Shown piece after piece: positions 24,584 to 33,081 of a stretch of DNA of 64,000 bases (position 1 is the stretch's first letter; each line of letters begins with the position of its first letter). Position numbers and translations under genes: made by a program. The notes below the pieces were generated by a model. That model had not been told where the DNA came from. It was given only the letters and a program-made list of their open reading frames with translations, and made no database searches. The stretch is taken from assembly GCA_046349035.1 (NCBI GenBank), contig JAXMDC010000002.1, positions 868,001 through 932,000 of the forward strand, read 5' to 3'. Source of the DNA: JAXMDC01 sp046349035 (GTDB taxonomy: Bacteria > Pseudomonadota > Alphaproteobacteria > Rhizobiales > Kaistiaceae).

Positions 24584-26671
24584 CTAGGCCGGCTCCGCCT
24601 TCTTCCGCGTCGAGCGTCGCTTCGGTGGCGCGGCCTCTGCAAGCGCCGCTCGCGCCCTTCGGATGTCCGGCGGCGTCGCCTCCTCCGACAGCGCGGCGAT
24701 GGCTTCCGCAAGCGGCTGCGAGGACTGATCGGCCGAACCAAGCCGGCGTATGTTCACCGTCTCCTCCTCCGCCTCTCGCTTGCCGCAAACGAGAATTGCC
24801 GGAACCTTGGCCAGCGAGTGCTCGCGGACCTTGTAGTTGATCTTCTCGTTGCGGAGGTCGAGCTCGGTGCGCAGGCCCGCCGCCGCCAGCGCGGCGTGAA
24901 CCTTACGCGCATAATCGTCGGCGTCCGAGGTAATCGTTGCGACGACCACCTGGAGCGGCGCCAGCCATAGCGGAAAATGTCCGGAATGGTGCTCGATGAG
25001 GATACCGGTAAAGCGTTCCATCGAGCCGCAGATCGCCCGGTGAATCATCACCGGCTGCGTTTTCTGCCCGTCCTGATCGATGTAGAAGGCGCCAAACAGC
25101 TCCGGCAGGTTGAAGTCGAGCTGGGTGGTACCGCACTGCCAGTCTCGGCCGATGGCATCGCGCAGCACATATTCGAACTTAGGGCCGTAGAATGCGCCTT
25201 CGCCGGGATTGATCGATGTCTTGATTCGCCCGCCCGAGCGCGCGGCGATCTCGCCGAGAACGCCCTTCAACACGCCTTCTGCGCGATCCCATAGGACGTC
25301 GGCGCCGACCCGCTTCTCCGGCCGCGTGGACAGCTTGACCACGATGTCGTCGAAGCCGAAGTCGGAATAGACGCTGAGGATCAAGTCGTTGATGGTAAGG
25401 ACTTCCTCGGCCATCTGGTCCTCGGTGCAGAAAATGTGGGCGTCGTCCTGCGTGAAACCGCGGACCCGCATCAGCCCGTGCAGTGCGCCCGACGGCTCGT
25501 AACGGTGCACCGCGCCGAACTCGGCAAGGCGTAGCGGCAGATCGCGATACGACTTGAGGCCGTGCTTGAATATCTGCAGGTGCCCAGGGCAGTTCATCGG
25601 CTTGATCGCGAAGATCCGCTCGTCGCCGGTCTCCTCGCCCGCCGACCGCGCCATGAACATGTTCTCGCGATACCAGCCCCAGTGGCCTGAGGTCTCCCAC
25701 AGCGACTTGTCGAGCAGCTGCGGTGCGTTCACCTCAAGATAAGCGCCCTTGAGACGGCGCCGCATATAGGCAATCAGCTCTTGGAACAGCGTCCAGCCCT
25801 TGGCGTGCCAAAACACGACGCCAGGCCCCTCCTCCTGGAAGTGGAAGAGGTCCATTTCGCGCCCGACCCGGCGATGATCGCGCTTTTCCGCTTCTTCAAG
25901 CAGAGTGAGGTAGGAGTCGAGTTCGGGTTTACTCGCCCAGGCGGTGCCGTAGATGCGCGTCAGCATCGGCCGGTTGGAGTCGCCACGCCAATAGGCGCCG
26001 GCCACCTTCATCAGCTTGAAGGCTTCGCCGATCTGGCCGGTCGAGGCCATGTGCGGCCCCCGGCAGAGGTCGAACCACTCCCCCTGTCGATAGATCTTCA
26101 GCGGCTCGCCCTCGGGGATGGCATCGACGAGTTCGACTTTGAAGGTTTCCCCCTTCTCGCGAAAGAGCCGCCGCGCCCGGTCGCGGGTGACGATCTCGCG
26201 CGAGAATGGCGCGTTCCGGCGGACGATCTCGCGCATCCTGGCTTCGATTTTCGGCAGGTCGTCGGTGGTGAACGGCTCGGCGCGATGAAAGTCGTAGTAG
26301 AAGCCGTTCTCGATAACCGGCCCGATGGTCACCTGTGTGCCGGGGTAAAGCTCCTGAACCGCCTCAGCCATCACATGCGCCGCATCGTGCCGGATGAGGC
26401 CGAGGGCGCGCGGGTCGTCCCGCTTGATGATCTCGATGCGCGCGTCGCGATCGATCGTTTCGCTGAGATCGACAACCGTGCCGTCGAGTGCAGCGGCTAC
26501 TGCCTGCTTGGCGAGCGACTTGGAAATCCCCTCTGCCACCGCCATCGGCGTCACGCCGCCGGGATATGGCTTCACCGAGCCGTCGGGAAAGGTCAGTTTC
26601 ACTTCTCGGGGGAGACGCGCACCGGTCAGCGCACCGCGGTACCAGCCTACGGAGGAATCGCGTTCAGACAT
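24584..26671 (-). CDS. thrS: threonyl-tRNA synthetase
   Basis: Charges tRNA-Thr with threonine. The 695 residues contain an N-terminal TGS domain (about 24-85), the editing domain with H-D-A-A-H (about 95-250) and a class II catalytic core that includes C-P-G-H-L-Q, R-Y-E-P-S-G-A and R-A-I-C-G-S-M-E-R motif 3 near 560. A C-terminal anticodon-binding domain follows. It ends with an extra basic tail (about 30 residues, R-R-S-T-R-K-K-A) beyond the usual end. ATG at 26671 with AAAGGACG upstream. Next on the strand after yidD and the NifU-like gene. Confidence 0.96.
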   Translation of the reverse strand: MSERDSSVGWYRGALTGARLPREVKLTFPDGSVKPYPGGVTPMAVAEGISKSLAKQAVAAALDGTVVDLSETIDRDARIEIIKRDDPRALGLIRHDAAHVMAEAVQELYPGTQVTIGPVIENGFYYDFHRAEPFTTDDLPKIEARMREIVRRNAPFSREIVTRDRARRLFREKGETFKVELVDAIPEGEPLKIYRQGEWFDLCRGPHMASTGQIGEAFKLMKVAGAYWRGDSNRPMLTRIYGTAWASKPELDSYLTLLEEAEKRDHRRVGREMDLFHFQEEGPGVVFWHAKGWTLFQELIAYMRRRLKGAYLEVNAPQLLDKSLWETSGHWGWYRENMFMARSAGEETGDERIFAIKPMNCPGHLQIFKHGLKSYRDLPLRLAEFGAVHRYEPSGALHGLMRVRGFTQDDAHIFCTEDQMAEEVLTINDLILSVYSDFGFDDIVVKLSTRPEKRVGADVLWDRAEGVLKGVLGEIAARSGGRIKTSINPGEGAFYGPKFEYVLRDAIGRDWQCGTTQLDFNLPELFGAFYIDQDGQKTQPVMIHRAICGSMERFTGILIEHHSGHFPLWLAPLQVVVATITSDADDYARKVHAALAAAGLRTELDLRNEKINYKVREHSLAKVPAILVCGKREAEEETVNIRRLGSADQSSQPLAEAIAALSEEATPPDIRRARAALAEAAPPKRRSTRKKAEPA

Positions 26672-26773
26672 TGCCGTTCGTCCTTTCCGCTCACTCCTGC
26701 GTACGAGCGCAGGTAAGCTATCGCCGTCTATCCCGCGCCGCGGACGCGACCACTCTGCGTACGCCCATGGCGG

Positions 26774-27106
26774 CTAGCGATCGAGACGCGTGTCGGGATG
26801 GATATGCCGCCCTGTCCAGGCGCCATAGCGCCAGGGCATATACCAGCGTGAATTCTCCGGCAACGCCGTCGGCGCCGGGTCGAAGCCGGATGCGCCACCC
26901 GGGCCACAGCGCTGGAGCCGCGCGATGCCGACCCACACGCCGGCCCATAGGCCGAAACGTCGGATGGCATCTTCGGTGTATTCGGAGCAGGTTGGCAGGT
27001 AGCGGCAGTTGCGTCCGACGAGCGGCGACAGGGTGAGGCGATAGAGACGGATGAGGCCGACGCCGAGGGCCGCTGGAAGCCGCCCGATCGAACCCGCCGC
27101 TGCCAA
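26774..27106 (-). CDS. yidD: YidD membrane protein insertion factor
   Basis: A 110-residue peripheral inner-membrane protein that helps YidC insert proteins. The invariant core is present: an amphipathic start (I-R-L-Y-R-L-T-L-S-P-L-V-G), N-C-R-Y-L-P-T-C-S-E-Y near 33-43, and R-C-G-P-G-G near 66-71 before D-P. A TTG at 27106 is the only start that keeps the N-terminal helix; it lies 14 bases after the NifU-like stop, so translation is probably coupled. Confidence 0.92.
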   Translation of the reverse strand: MAAAGSIGRLPAALGVGLIRLYRLTLSPLVGRNCRYLPTCSEYTEDAIRRFGLWAGVWVGIARLQRCGPGGASGFDPAPTALPENSRWYMPWRYGAWTGRHIHPDTRLDR

Positions 27107-27120
27107 CCCCGGCCGCCGTA

Positions 27121-27597
27121 CTAGCGCCGTTCGGCGGCAGCGACGGCCGGGCCGCCGACGGTTGCGGCGCGCTGCGACTCGATTTGCTCGATCGCGTCGA
27201 CCACCGCCTCGAAGGTCAGCATGGTTGACGCATGGCGAGCCTTGTAGTCGCGCACCGGTTCAAGGAACTTCAACGCAGCGAAGCGCCCGTCGGGAGGTGG
27301 GCCGCTATCCTTGAGCATCCGCCGCATGGTTTCCTTGACCGCACGGAGTTCTGCAGCGCTGGCACCGACCACGCTCGCCGCCATGATCGACGACGAAGCC
27401 TGGCCGAGGGCGCACGCCCGCACTTCGTGCGCGAAGTCGGTGACGACGTTTCCCTCCATCTTCAGATCGACAGTAACCGTCGAGCCGCAGAGACGGGAAT
27501 GCGCAGTCGCCGACGCATCCGGCCCGGCAAGCCGGCCGAGCCGGGGAATGTTCCCGGCAAAACGCAGGATTTCGGCATTGTAGATGGAATCGAGCAT
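27121..27597 (-). CDS. NifU/IscU-like iron-sulfur scaffold protein
   Basis: A 158-residue protein of the NifU_N/SufU fold starting M-L-D-S-I-Y-N-A-E-I-L. Two of the three scaffold cysteines are in place: one in S-R-L-C-G-S and one in R-A-C-A-L-G-Q-A-S-S-S. At the third position the usual Cys is absent (R-H-A-S-T-M-L). This looks like the alphaproteobacterial variant found beside folE, whose role in cluster assembly is not established. Start taken at ATG 27597 by comparison; an ATG at 27630 would add 11 residues. Upstream of yidD and divergent from folE. Confidence 0.8.
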   Translation of the reverse strand: MLDSIYNAEILRFAGNIPRLGRLAGPDASATAHSRLCGSTVTVDLKMEGNVVTDFAHEVRACALGQASSSIMAASVVGASAAELRAVKETMRRMLKDSGPPPDGRFAALKFLEPVRDYKARHASTMLTFEAVVDAIEQIESQRAATVGGPAVAAAERR

Positions 27598-27823
27598 AGC
27601 GATCGGCAGAAGCCTTTCTATCGCCCTCATGATATAGGCTGCCCCTCCATAATCTCAACCATCTCGGTCGTTAGGGGTTGTTTCCGGCGGCCCGGCCGCC
27701 GATAAGAAAAAAAGGATTTTCTTCTTCCGGGGCCTCCCGGAGGTTGGAATCCCTTCGCCGCGCGGCCGCCGCCGGCATAGCTTCGCCACCGGATTCGGAA
27801 TTGCCCGGGGGGCCAGGAACACG

Positions 27824-28453
27824 ATGGACGCACGCGACACCGAACCCAAGTCCGGCACCGGCGCCGGCAAGCGCCCCGACCGCCCGAGCCGCGAGGAGGC
27901 TGAGGAAGCCGTCCGCACGCTGATCGCCTGGGCCGGCGACGATCCCCAGCGCGAGGGCCTGCTTGAGACCCCGGATCGCGTGGTCCGCCTCTACGAGGAA
28001 TTCTTCGGCGGCTACGGTCAGGATGGCCGCAAGGCGCTCGGCCGGACCTTCTCCGATGTCGGCGGCTACAAGAACGTGATCATCGTTCGCGATATCACCT
28101 TCAACTCGCACTGCGAGCATCACATGCTGCCGATGATCGGCAAGGCGCATATCGGGTACTACCCGTCGGAGCGCATTGTCGGCCTGTCGAAGCTCGCCCG
28201 CGTGGTTGACGTCTTTGCCGCCCGCCTGCAGACGCAAGAGCGGCTCACGGCCGACATCCATCGCGCCATTGAGGCGACCATCAAGCCGCGGGGCCTCGCT
28301 GTCATGGTCGAGGCCGAGCACCAGTGCATGACTTTGCGCGGCGTCCAGAAGCCCGGAGCGATGACCATCACCACCGAGTTCGGCGGCGTCTTCAAGGACG
28401 ACATCGCCGAGCGGGCGCGATTCATCGCCATGGTGCGGAGCCGGGCGGAGTAG
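27824..28453 (+). CDS. folE: GTP cyclohydrolase I
   Basis: First enzyme of tetrahydrofolate synthesis, converting GTP to dihydroneopterin triphosphate. The 209-residue protein has the full signature: E-T-P-D-R-V near 48, S-H-C-E-H-H-M-L-P near 98-106 with zinc Cys and His, G-L-S-K-L-A-R, and Q-C-M-T-L-R-G-V with the second zinc Cys. The first 25 residues are a variable polar tail. Divergent from the NifU-like gene; hisI follows 8 bases after its stop, giving a folE-hisI operon. The 226-base leader holds a GC-rich palindrome (near 27685-27701) and an A-run but no clear riboswitch. Confidence 0.95.
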   Translation: MDARDTEPKSGTGAGKRPDRPSREEAEEAVRTLIAWAGDDPQREGLLETPDRVVRLYEEFFGGYGQDGRKALGRTFSDVGGYKNVIIVRDITFNSHCEHHMLPMIGKAHIGYYPSERIVGLSKLARVVDVFAARLQTQERLTADIHRAIEATIKPRGLAVMVEAEHQCMTLRGVQKPGAMTITTEFGGVFKDDIAERARFIAMVRSRAE

Positions 28454-28461
28454 CGCGCCGC

Positions 28462-28929
28462 GTGGCCGAGCCAAACGCGAAGCCGATCTTCGCCACCCCC
28501 GGCACGCCGACCGAGCGCGAGAACGGCACCGCCTTCACGCCGGTCTTCGACGCCGAGGGCCTGATCCCGTGCATTGCCAGCGACGCCGACAGCGGCGAGG
28601 TAGTGATGTTCGCCTGGATGAACCGCGACGCCCTTGCCGCCACGCTGACGACGGGGATCGCCCACTATTGGAGCCGCTCGCGCCGCGCGCTTTGGCAAAA
28701 GGGCGAGACAAGCGGGAACCACCAGCGCGTCGTCGCCGTCCGCACCGACTGCGATCAAGACGCGATCTGGATCAGCGTGCGTACCGAGGGCTCGGGCGCT
28801 AACTGCCATCTCGGCCAGAAAAGTTGCTTCTTCCGCGCCATCGAGAAGGCGGCCGACGGGTCCTGGCGGCTCATCGCCGACGACCGCCCACCTCTCTTCG
28901 ACCCGGCTTCGGTCTACGGCAAGCGCTAA
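28462..28929 (+). CDS. hisI: phosphoribosyl-AMP cyclohydrolase
   Basis: Third step of histidine synthesis, opening the purine ring of phosphoribosyl-AMP. In 155 residues it shows F-A-W-M-N near 50, the magnesium site R-T-D-C-D-Q-D near 95-101 and zinc cysteines in G-A-N-C-H and K-S-C-F-F near 115-125. A GTG at 28462 is the only sensible start, 8 bases after folE. Its 3' end overlaps the rhomboid gene on the opposite strand by 4 bases. Confidence 0.94.
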   Translation: MAEPNAKPIFATPGTPTERENGTAFTPVFDAEGLIPCIASDADSGEVVMFAWMNRDALAATLTTGIAHYWSRSRRALWQKGETSGNHQRVVAVRTDCDQDAIWISVRTEGSGANCHLGQKSCFFRAIEKAADGSWRLIADDRPPLFDPASVYGKR

Positions 28930-29708
28930 GTGTCGTCGCCACCGGGCGGGCTCAGCCCGTCGTCGGCTGGCGGCCGGCTGCGCGCTACCGGGTCGAACAG
29001 CGGAAAGGCGAGCAGCCCGACCAGGAACCCGCCGATATGAGCTTCCCAGGCGATGGCATCGGGCAAGGGCCCGCCATCGAATTGGCTGAGGACACCGAAT
29101 AGGAGATTGATCCCGAACCACGCACCGATGAAGGCGAGGACGCGGCGATCGCCGATGGCGAGGAGCAGCGGCGGCGCCCGCTGTGGCTCCGGTGACGGCA
29201 CAGCCGACAGCGGCCCGCCCGACGCAAAGGCGAAGCGGCAGGTCGCGGCGAAGTGCGCCGAGACCGCCGCCGAAGCACCGACGATCGGCTGGAGCCCGCC
29301 GACATGTGTCGCCCAATGCGCGACCGCACCGGCGAAGGCACCGGCGAGCGAAAGCAGGAGAAAGCGACTCGTTCCAAGGCGCCGCGCCAAAGGGGTTCCG
29401 AACGCCGCCAGCCAGACCCCATTCACCACGATATGCCCGACATTGGCATGCAGGACGGCGTAGGTGACGAACGTCCAAGCAGCTCCACCCGTGCCGCCCG
29501 GAAACTCCTGCGGGGCCGCGCCGGTCAACCGAAACGGCACGAAGGCGAAGGCGCGGACAATCCACTCGTCCGCCTCTGGCGGAAGCAGCGCCCGTAGAAC
29601 GTGCACCGCACCGAGAGCGAGAATGCTGGCGGTGACCACGCCCGGCAGATTGAAGATCGGCTCGCGGCCGGGCGGCTGCGGTTCCTCCGGCGAGCTGGGC
29701 ATGGTCAT
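28926..29708 (-). CDS. rhomboid-family intramembrane serine protease
   Basis: A 260-residue membrane protein with six or more hydrophobic helices. The family framework is clear: H87-A-N-V-G-H-I-V-V-N-G (HxxxN region), the catalytic serine loop G144-A-S146-A (GxSG in most members, so Ala replaces the second Gly), and W-E-A-H224-I-G-G with the catalytic His. A hydrophilic insert (about 165-185) lies between helices. An active rhomboid is likely, cleaving substrates within the membrane. Start uncertain: ATG 29708 or 29702 fit, an ATG at 29759 adds a Pro/Gly-rich leader. Confidence 0.85.
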   Translation of the reverse strand: MTMPSSPEEPQPPGREPIFNLPGVVTASILALGAVHVLRALLPPEADEWIVRAFAFVPFRLTGAAPQEFPGGTGGAAWTFVTYAVLHANVGHIVVNGVWLAAFGTPLARRLGTSRFLLLSLAGAFAGAVAHWATHVGGLQPIVGASAAVSAHFAATCRFAFASGGPLSAVPSPEPQRAPPLLLAIGDRRVLAFIGAWFGINLLFGVLSQFDGGPLPDAIAWEAHIGGFLVGLLAFPLFDPVARSRPPADDGLSPPGGDDT

Positions 29709-29899
29709 CGGCGGCACATAGCCGCCGCCGCCCGGCGGGGCAAGCGTGGGGGGGGGCATCCGGTCCGGCACGCCCCCTGCAGCTGGTCCTCTGTGAAGGG
29801 GGGCGGGACGCCCATCTGTCCTGATTCTGCACGTCCGGCCACGCAGTGGTCCGGGGGCGCAGCGGCCCGCCGCCCCAAAGTGAAACAGGGGGAGTCCGG

Positions 29900-30589
29900 A
29901 TGAAGCACGCAACCTCGCGGCGGCTTCATGCTTACTGGGATCGCATCCGGGGTTCGGCTGCCGCGCCGCGCCGCGCGCAGGTCGATCCGCGGGAGATCAG
30001 CGAAATCCTGTCCGACACGCTGATGCTCGAAGTGACCAGGGACGGAACCCCACGTTTTCGCCTGGCCGGCACCGGCCTCTGCGCCGCCTACGGCCGCGAA
30101 CTGCAAGGGGCCGACTTTCTCTCGCTTTGGTCGGAGTCGGACCGCATCGCCATCGGCCGCGGCATCGTCGAACTTCTCGCCAAGTCGGCGCCCCTGCTTT
30201 TCGAATTCACTGCCACCACCGAGCGCGGATACGAGCTGCAGTTTGAAGGTCTCCTGCTGCCGCTCTTTCACACCGCGGCGCCGGCCGATCGCCTGATCGG
30301 GGTGATGGCGCCGTTCAGCCACCCGTATTGGCTGGGAACGCAGCCGCTCCTGCGCCAGCGCCTCGGCAGCCTTCACGTCCTCTACCACGACCGGCCTGCC
30401 AAGCTGCTCCGCCGGCGCACTGACGTTCCCACCTACATCCCGCCGACTCCGGTGCCGCCGCGCCTGGCGCCTCTGCCGCCAGGCATCGAGCCTCGGCTGG
30501 ACAAGGGCGCGGCTGGCCTGCCGCCGCCCCGGACGCCCACCCCGTCCCGGCGGCCCGCGCTAACGGTCCTGGAAGGTGGAAAGCGCTAA
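29900..30589 (+). CDS. PAS domain protein (PAS_5 type)
   Basis: A 229-residue cytosolic protein of the alphaproteobacterial PAS_5 group. The PAS core covers about 10-160: H-A-Y-W-D-R-I-R-G, the D-P-R-E-I helix, then R-F-R-L-A-G-T-G-L-C-A-A-Y-G-R-E-L-Q-G and L-P-L. The final 70 residues are Pro/Arg rich and disordered. No output domain is attached, so it probably signals by protein contact; the ligand is unknown. ATG at 29900 follows GGGGGAG. Divergent from the rhomboid gene, and followed by the PilZ gene on the same strand. Confidence 0.8.
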   Translation: MKHATSRRLHAYWDRIRGSAAAPRRAQVDPREISEILSDTLMLEVTRDGTPRFRLAGTGLCAAYGRELQGADFLSLWSESDRIAIGRGIVELLAKSAPLLFEFTATTERGYELQFEGLLLPLFHTAAPADRLIGVMAPFSHPYWLGTQPLLRQRLGSLHVLYHDRPAKLLRRRTDVPTYIPPTPVPPRLAPLPPGIEPRLDKGAAGLPPPRTPTPSRRPALTVLEGGKR

Positions 30590-30691
30590 GCGTTTCCCAC
30601 CCTCCCGTTACGCCTTCTTAACCCCAATCACCTATTGCTCAGATTGCCGCAAAGTGGCGGCCGCGACCCATGGACATCGTCAACCTCTAAC

Positions 30692-31303
30692 ATGTCGGCC
30701 GAGCTCGCGACCCAGACCAAACCGGTAGCCCGCCAGGACCGGCGACGGCACGCCCGGGTTCGCGTCCACCTCCTCGGACGCTTCATGTTGGCGGACCGCC
30801 AAGAATATCCCTGCCAGACCGTCGACATGTCTCCAGGCAGCGTCGCCGTGACCACTCCGGTTGTCGCCCGCCGCAACGAGCGGGTGGTTGCTTACATCGA
30901 CCACATCGGCCGCGTTGAAGGCACGGTCGCGCGCGTTTTCGACGGCGGCTTTGCTGTGACCCTCGCCTGCACGCTGCGCAAAAAGGACCAGCTTGCCGCA
31001 AAGCTGACCTGGCTGGCCAATCGCCACGACCTTAACTTGGCCGAGGACCGCCGCCACGAGCGCATCGTGCCGAATAAGCCGTTTTCCAATCTCGCTCTGC
31101 CGGACGGGCGCATCTACCAAGCCCGGATCATCGACCTGTCCCTTTCCGGCGCCGCCCTTGCCCTCCCCTACAAGCCGCCGATCGGCTCGCCGGCGACGCT
31201 GGGCAAGATCCGCTCCAATGTCGTTCGCCACTTCGAGGAAGGCATCGCCATCGAGTTTACCGTCGAGCAGACGCTGAACTCGATCAACGCCAACCTCGAG
31301 TAG
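30692..31303 (+). CDS. tandem PilZ protein (cyclic di-GMP receptor candidate)
   Basis: A 203-residue cytosolic protein with two PilZ domains. The first (about 15-110) has R18-R-H-A-R22 and D45-M-S-P-G-S, in which the last Gly of DxSxxG is Ser, so binding may be weak. The second (about 118-200) has a complete R120-R-H-E-R124 and D148-L-S-L-S-G153 and should bind cyclic di-GMP. No effector domain is attached. ATG at 30692. The LapG-like peptidase gene follows on the same strand after 264 bases. Confidence 0.85.
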   Translation: MSAELATQTKPVARQDRRRHARVRVHLLGRFMLADRQEYPCQTVDMSPGSVAVTTPVVARRNERVVAYIDHIGRVEGTVARVFDGGFAVTLACTLRKKDQLAAKLTWLANRHDLNLAEDRRHERIVPNKPFSNLALPDGRIYQARIIDLSLSGAALALPYKPPIGSPATLGKIRSNVVRHFEEGIAIEFTVEQTLNSINANLE

Positions 31304-31567
31304 CTGGCCGGCACTTCGCACCGCTCCGCCGCCGGCCCCACCTGGCCGGCCGCCGCGGGCGCAACCCTCCAAATCCTTAAAGACCTACTGAGAGCGCCGG
31401 GTTGCCGCCTGGCTTCGTCAGTCGGGCTGTCGGCAAGACGTTGCCGGACAGCGCCTCATGGTTATCCGATAGTATACGAAGATCGGCGCATTTGAATAAA
31501 ACTAGATCGCCAGACTTCGCCTAGAATAAAATGGCAGATGTCATAGTCATCCTCAGTGGAGGGTGGC

Positions 31568-32191
31568 ATGCGCAAGACTTATATCTATTTCTTGGCGCCA
31601 GTTATTCTGTTTGGATTGTCCAATGGCGGCGAAGCTCGTCCGGACGACAACCGAACTGCTTACATGACGGTCACGGCGCGCACGAGCCAGCCGATCGGGC
31701 ACTACGAGTTCTGCCAGGATCACCAGGCGGAGTGTTCGGTGCGCACAGCTAGCCCGAAGCCCGTCAAGCTAACCCAGACTCTGTGGAACGAGCTCACCGG
31801 CGTCAACGACGCGGTGAACGACACCGTCACCCCCAAGACCGACCTCGAGCTTTATGGCGTCGAGGAACGCTGGGCCTATCCCGCTGCCTTTGGCGACTGC
31901 GAAGACTACGCACTCCTGAAGCGCCGCATGCTGATCGACAAGGGCTGGCCGGCGGCCGAACTCCTTATGACCGTGGTGCGTCAGCGCAACGGCGACGGCC
32001 ATGCCGTTTTGACCGTTCGCACCGACCGCGGCGACCTCGTGCTCGACAATCTCGAGGCGCGCATCCTGGTCTGGGTCGACACCGACTACCAGTTCGTCAA
32101 GCGCCAGTCGGAATTCGACAGCGGCCAGTGGATGGCCATCAGCGACGGCCGGGCGCCCCCGGTCGATGCCGTCGGCCGTTCGGTCAAATAG
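31568..32191 (+). CDS. transglutaminase-like cysteine peptidase (BTLCP, LapG-like)
   Basis: A 207-residue exported peptidase of the BTLCP (DUF920) family that includes LapG, the periplasmic protease that releases adhesins when cyclic di-GMP is low. Signal peptide about 1-24. Catalytic triad candidates: C111 in F-G-D-C-E-D-Y, H145 in G-H-A-V-L-T, D160 in L-D-N-L. Many alphaproteobacteria carry BTLCP genes without a LapD partner, and no LapD or large adhesin gene is in this window. ATG at 31568 follows GGAGG. The upstream 264 bases are less GC-rich than the surroundings and contain no gene. Confidence 0.87.
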   Translation: MRKTYIYFLAPVILFGLSNGGEARPDDNRTAYMTVTARTSQPIGHYEFCQDHQAECSVRTASPKPVKLTQTLWNELTGVNDAVNDTVTPKTDLELYGVEERWAYPAAFGDCEDYALLKRRMLIDKGWPAAELLMTVVRQRNGDGHAVLTVRTDRGDLVLDNLEARILVWVDTDYQFVKRQSEFDSGQWMAISDGRAPPVDAVGRSVK

Positions 32192-32257
32192 CCAAGCGGG
32201 AACTTAAAGAATCGGGCCTGATCGCGTCCCCACCCCCCGTCCCTGATCAGGTCCGCT

Positions 32258-32295
32258 GAGCCGGTCCCTCCCCCCGGGACCGGCTCTCCCTTTTT
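32258..32295 (+). terminator. intrinsic terminator after the BTLCP gene
   Basis: Perfect 11-bp stem GAGCCGGTCCC / GGGACCGGCTC with a 7-base loop, followed by CCC and a run of five T. It lies 67 bases after the peptidase stop and overlaps the very end of the convergent membrane protein gene at 32296. Confidence 0.85.
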
Positions 32296-32784
32296 CTAGA
32301 CGGAGCGGAGAGCCGCCAGGATCACCTCCAGGAGCAGCAGACCGAGGCAGCAGCTCCAGAGCGTCGCGATCCCGATGCCGGCGGCGATTACCGCCGTTCC
32401 GTTCTGCTGGCGATGATCGCTAGCGAGGCGAAGAACGACAATCGGTCCCGCCACCGCCGCGAAAGCAAGGGCGCCGACATACGACAGCGCGCCGCCGCTC
32501 GGCCGCACGAAGCGCGGCGGCGCTTCCGTCACCCATTGCGTGAAGCTTGTGAGGATACCGGCCGCGACCAACCCAACACACGCGGCATAGACCAGAAGAA
32601 AAAGCTCGCGCACGAAACGCCCCCAGAGGCCGGCCGGTCGCGCCGCCTGTTCCAATGCGGCACAGGAAGCGCCCGGCTCTAGCTCAAGGTGCAAAGAAGG
32701 CGCCGCAGCGGGATCGGCTGGGAGCCGTCGGAACGAGCCATGCCTCGGCCTCCCAAGGCTCACGCCCGTCCCGGAACGGGACAC
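32296..32784 (-). CDS. membrane protein of unknown function
   Basis: A 162-residue protein with a polar N-terminal 50 residues and three or four hydrophobic helices (about 58-80, 95-115, 128-155). I recognise no catalytic motif. The GTG at 32784 is the upstream limit and lacks a good ribosome binding site; the true start may be internal. It follows the DUF3126 gene by 18 bases on the same strand, so it is likely the last gene of cysE - DUF3126 - this gene. Confidence 0.6.
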   Translation of the reverse strand: MSRSGTGVSLGRPRHGSFRRLPADPAAAPSLHLELEPGASCAALEQAARPAGLWGRFVRELFLLVYAACVGLVAAGILTSFTQWVTEAPPRFVRPSGGALSYVGALAFAAVAGPIVVLRLASDHRQQNGTAVIAAGIGIATLWSCCLGLLLLEVILAALRSV

Positions 32785-32802
32785 GGCGGCGGAGCGCCGG
32801 CC

Positions 32803-33012
32803 TCAGTCGAGATCGATGTCGAGGATGGCCATATTAAAGTTGTAGGAGCGCTCACCGTCCTCCTCATCCACGAAGAGGATGCCGATGAACTCTTCGCCCA
32901 CGAAGACCTCCGCCGAATCGTCCTTGCGCGGCCGCGCCTTCACGGCAATCGACTGCGATTTGAACGTGCGGCGGAGATAGGCCTCCAGCCGTTGGATCTC
33001 TTTTTGATCCAC
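32803..33012 (-). CDS. DUF3126 family protein
   Basis: A 69-residue acidic cytosolic protein starting M-D-Q-K-E-I-Q-R-L-E and ending with the family's N-F-N-M-A-I-L-D-I-D-L. It belongs to the alphaproteobacterial DUF3126 family, which I associate with a position next to cysE, as here. Function unknown; a link to cysteine synthesis is inferred only from context. A GTG start at 33012 has GGGAGG 6 bases before it. Confidence 0.88.
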   Translation of the reverse strand: MDQKEIQRLEAYLRRTFKSQSIAVKARPRKDDSAEVFVGEEFIGILFVDEEDGERSYNFNMAILDIDLD

Positions 33013-33081
33013 CTGAACCTCCCGGCGGCGGCCACCCGTTGCGTCCGCGTAGAGGGCCCTACGCTGCCGGGGGCAGGCGCG

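Noticed and set aside
27598..27823. Possible riboswitch or terminator before folE
   Set aside because: A GC-rich palindrome and an A-run are present, but they do not form a stem with a following T-run or a motif I can assign.
28159..29832. 557-residue leftward open frame
   Set aside because: Runs antisense through folE and hisI and out of frame through the rhomboid gene; the real genes have clear motifs.
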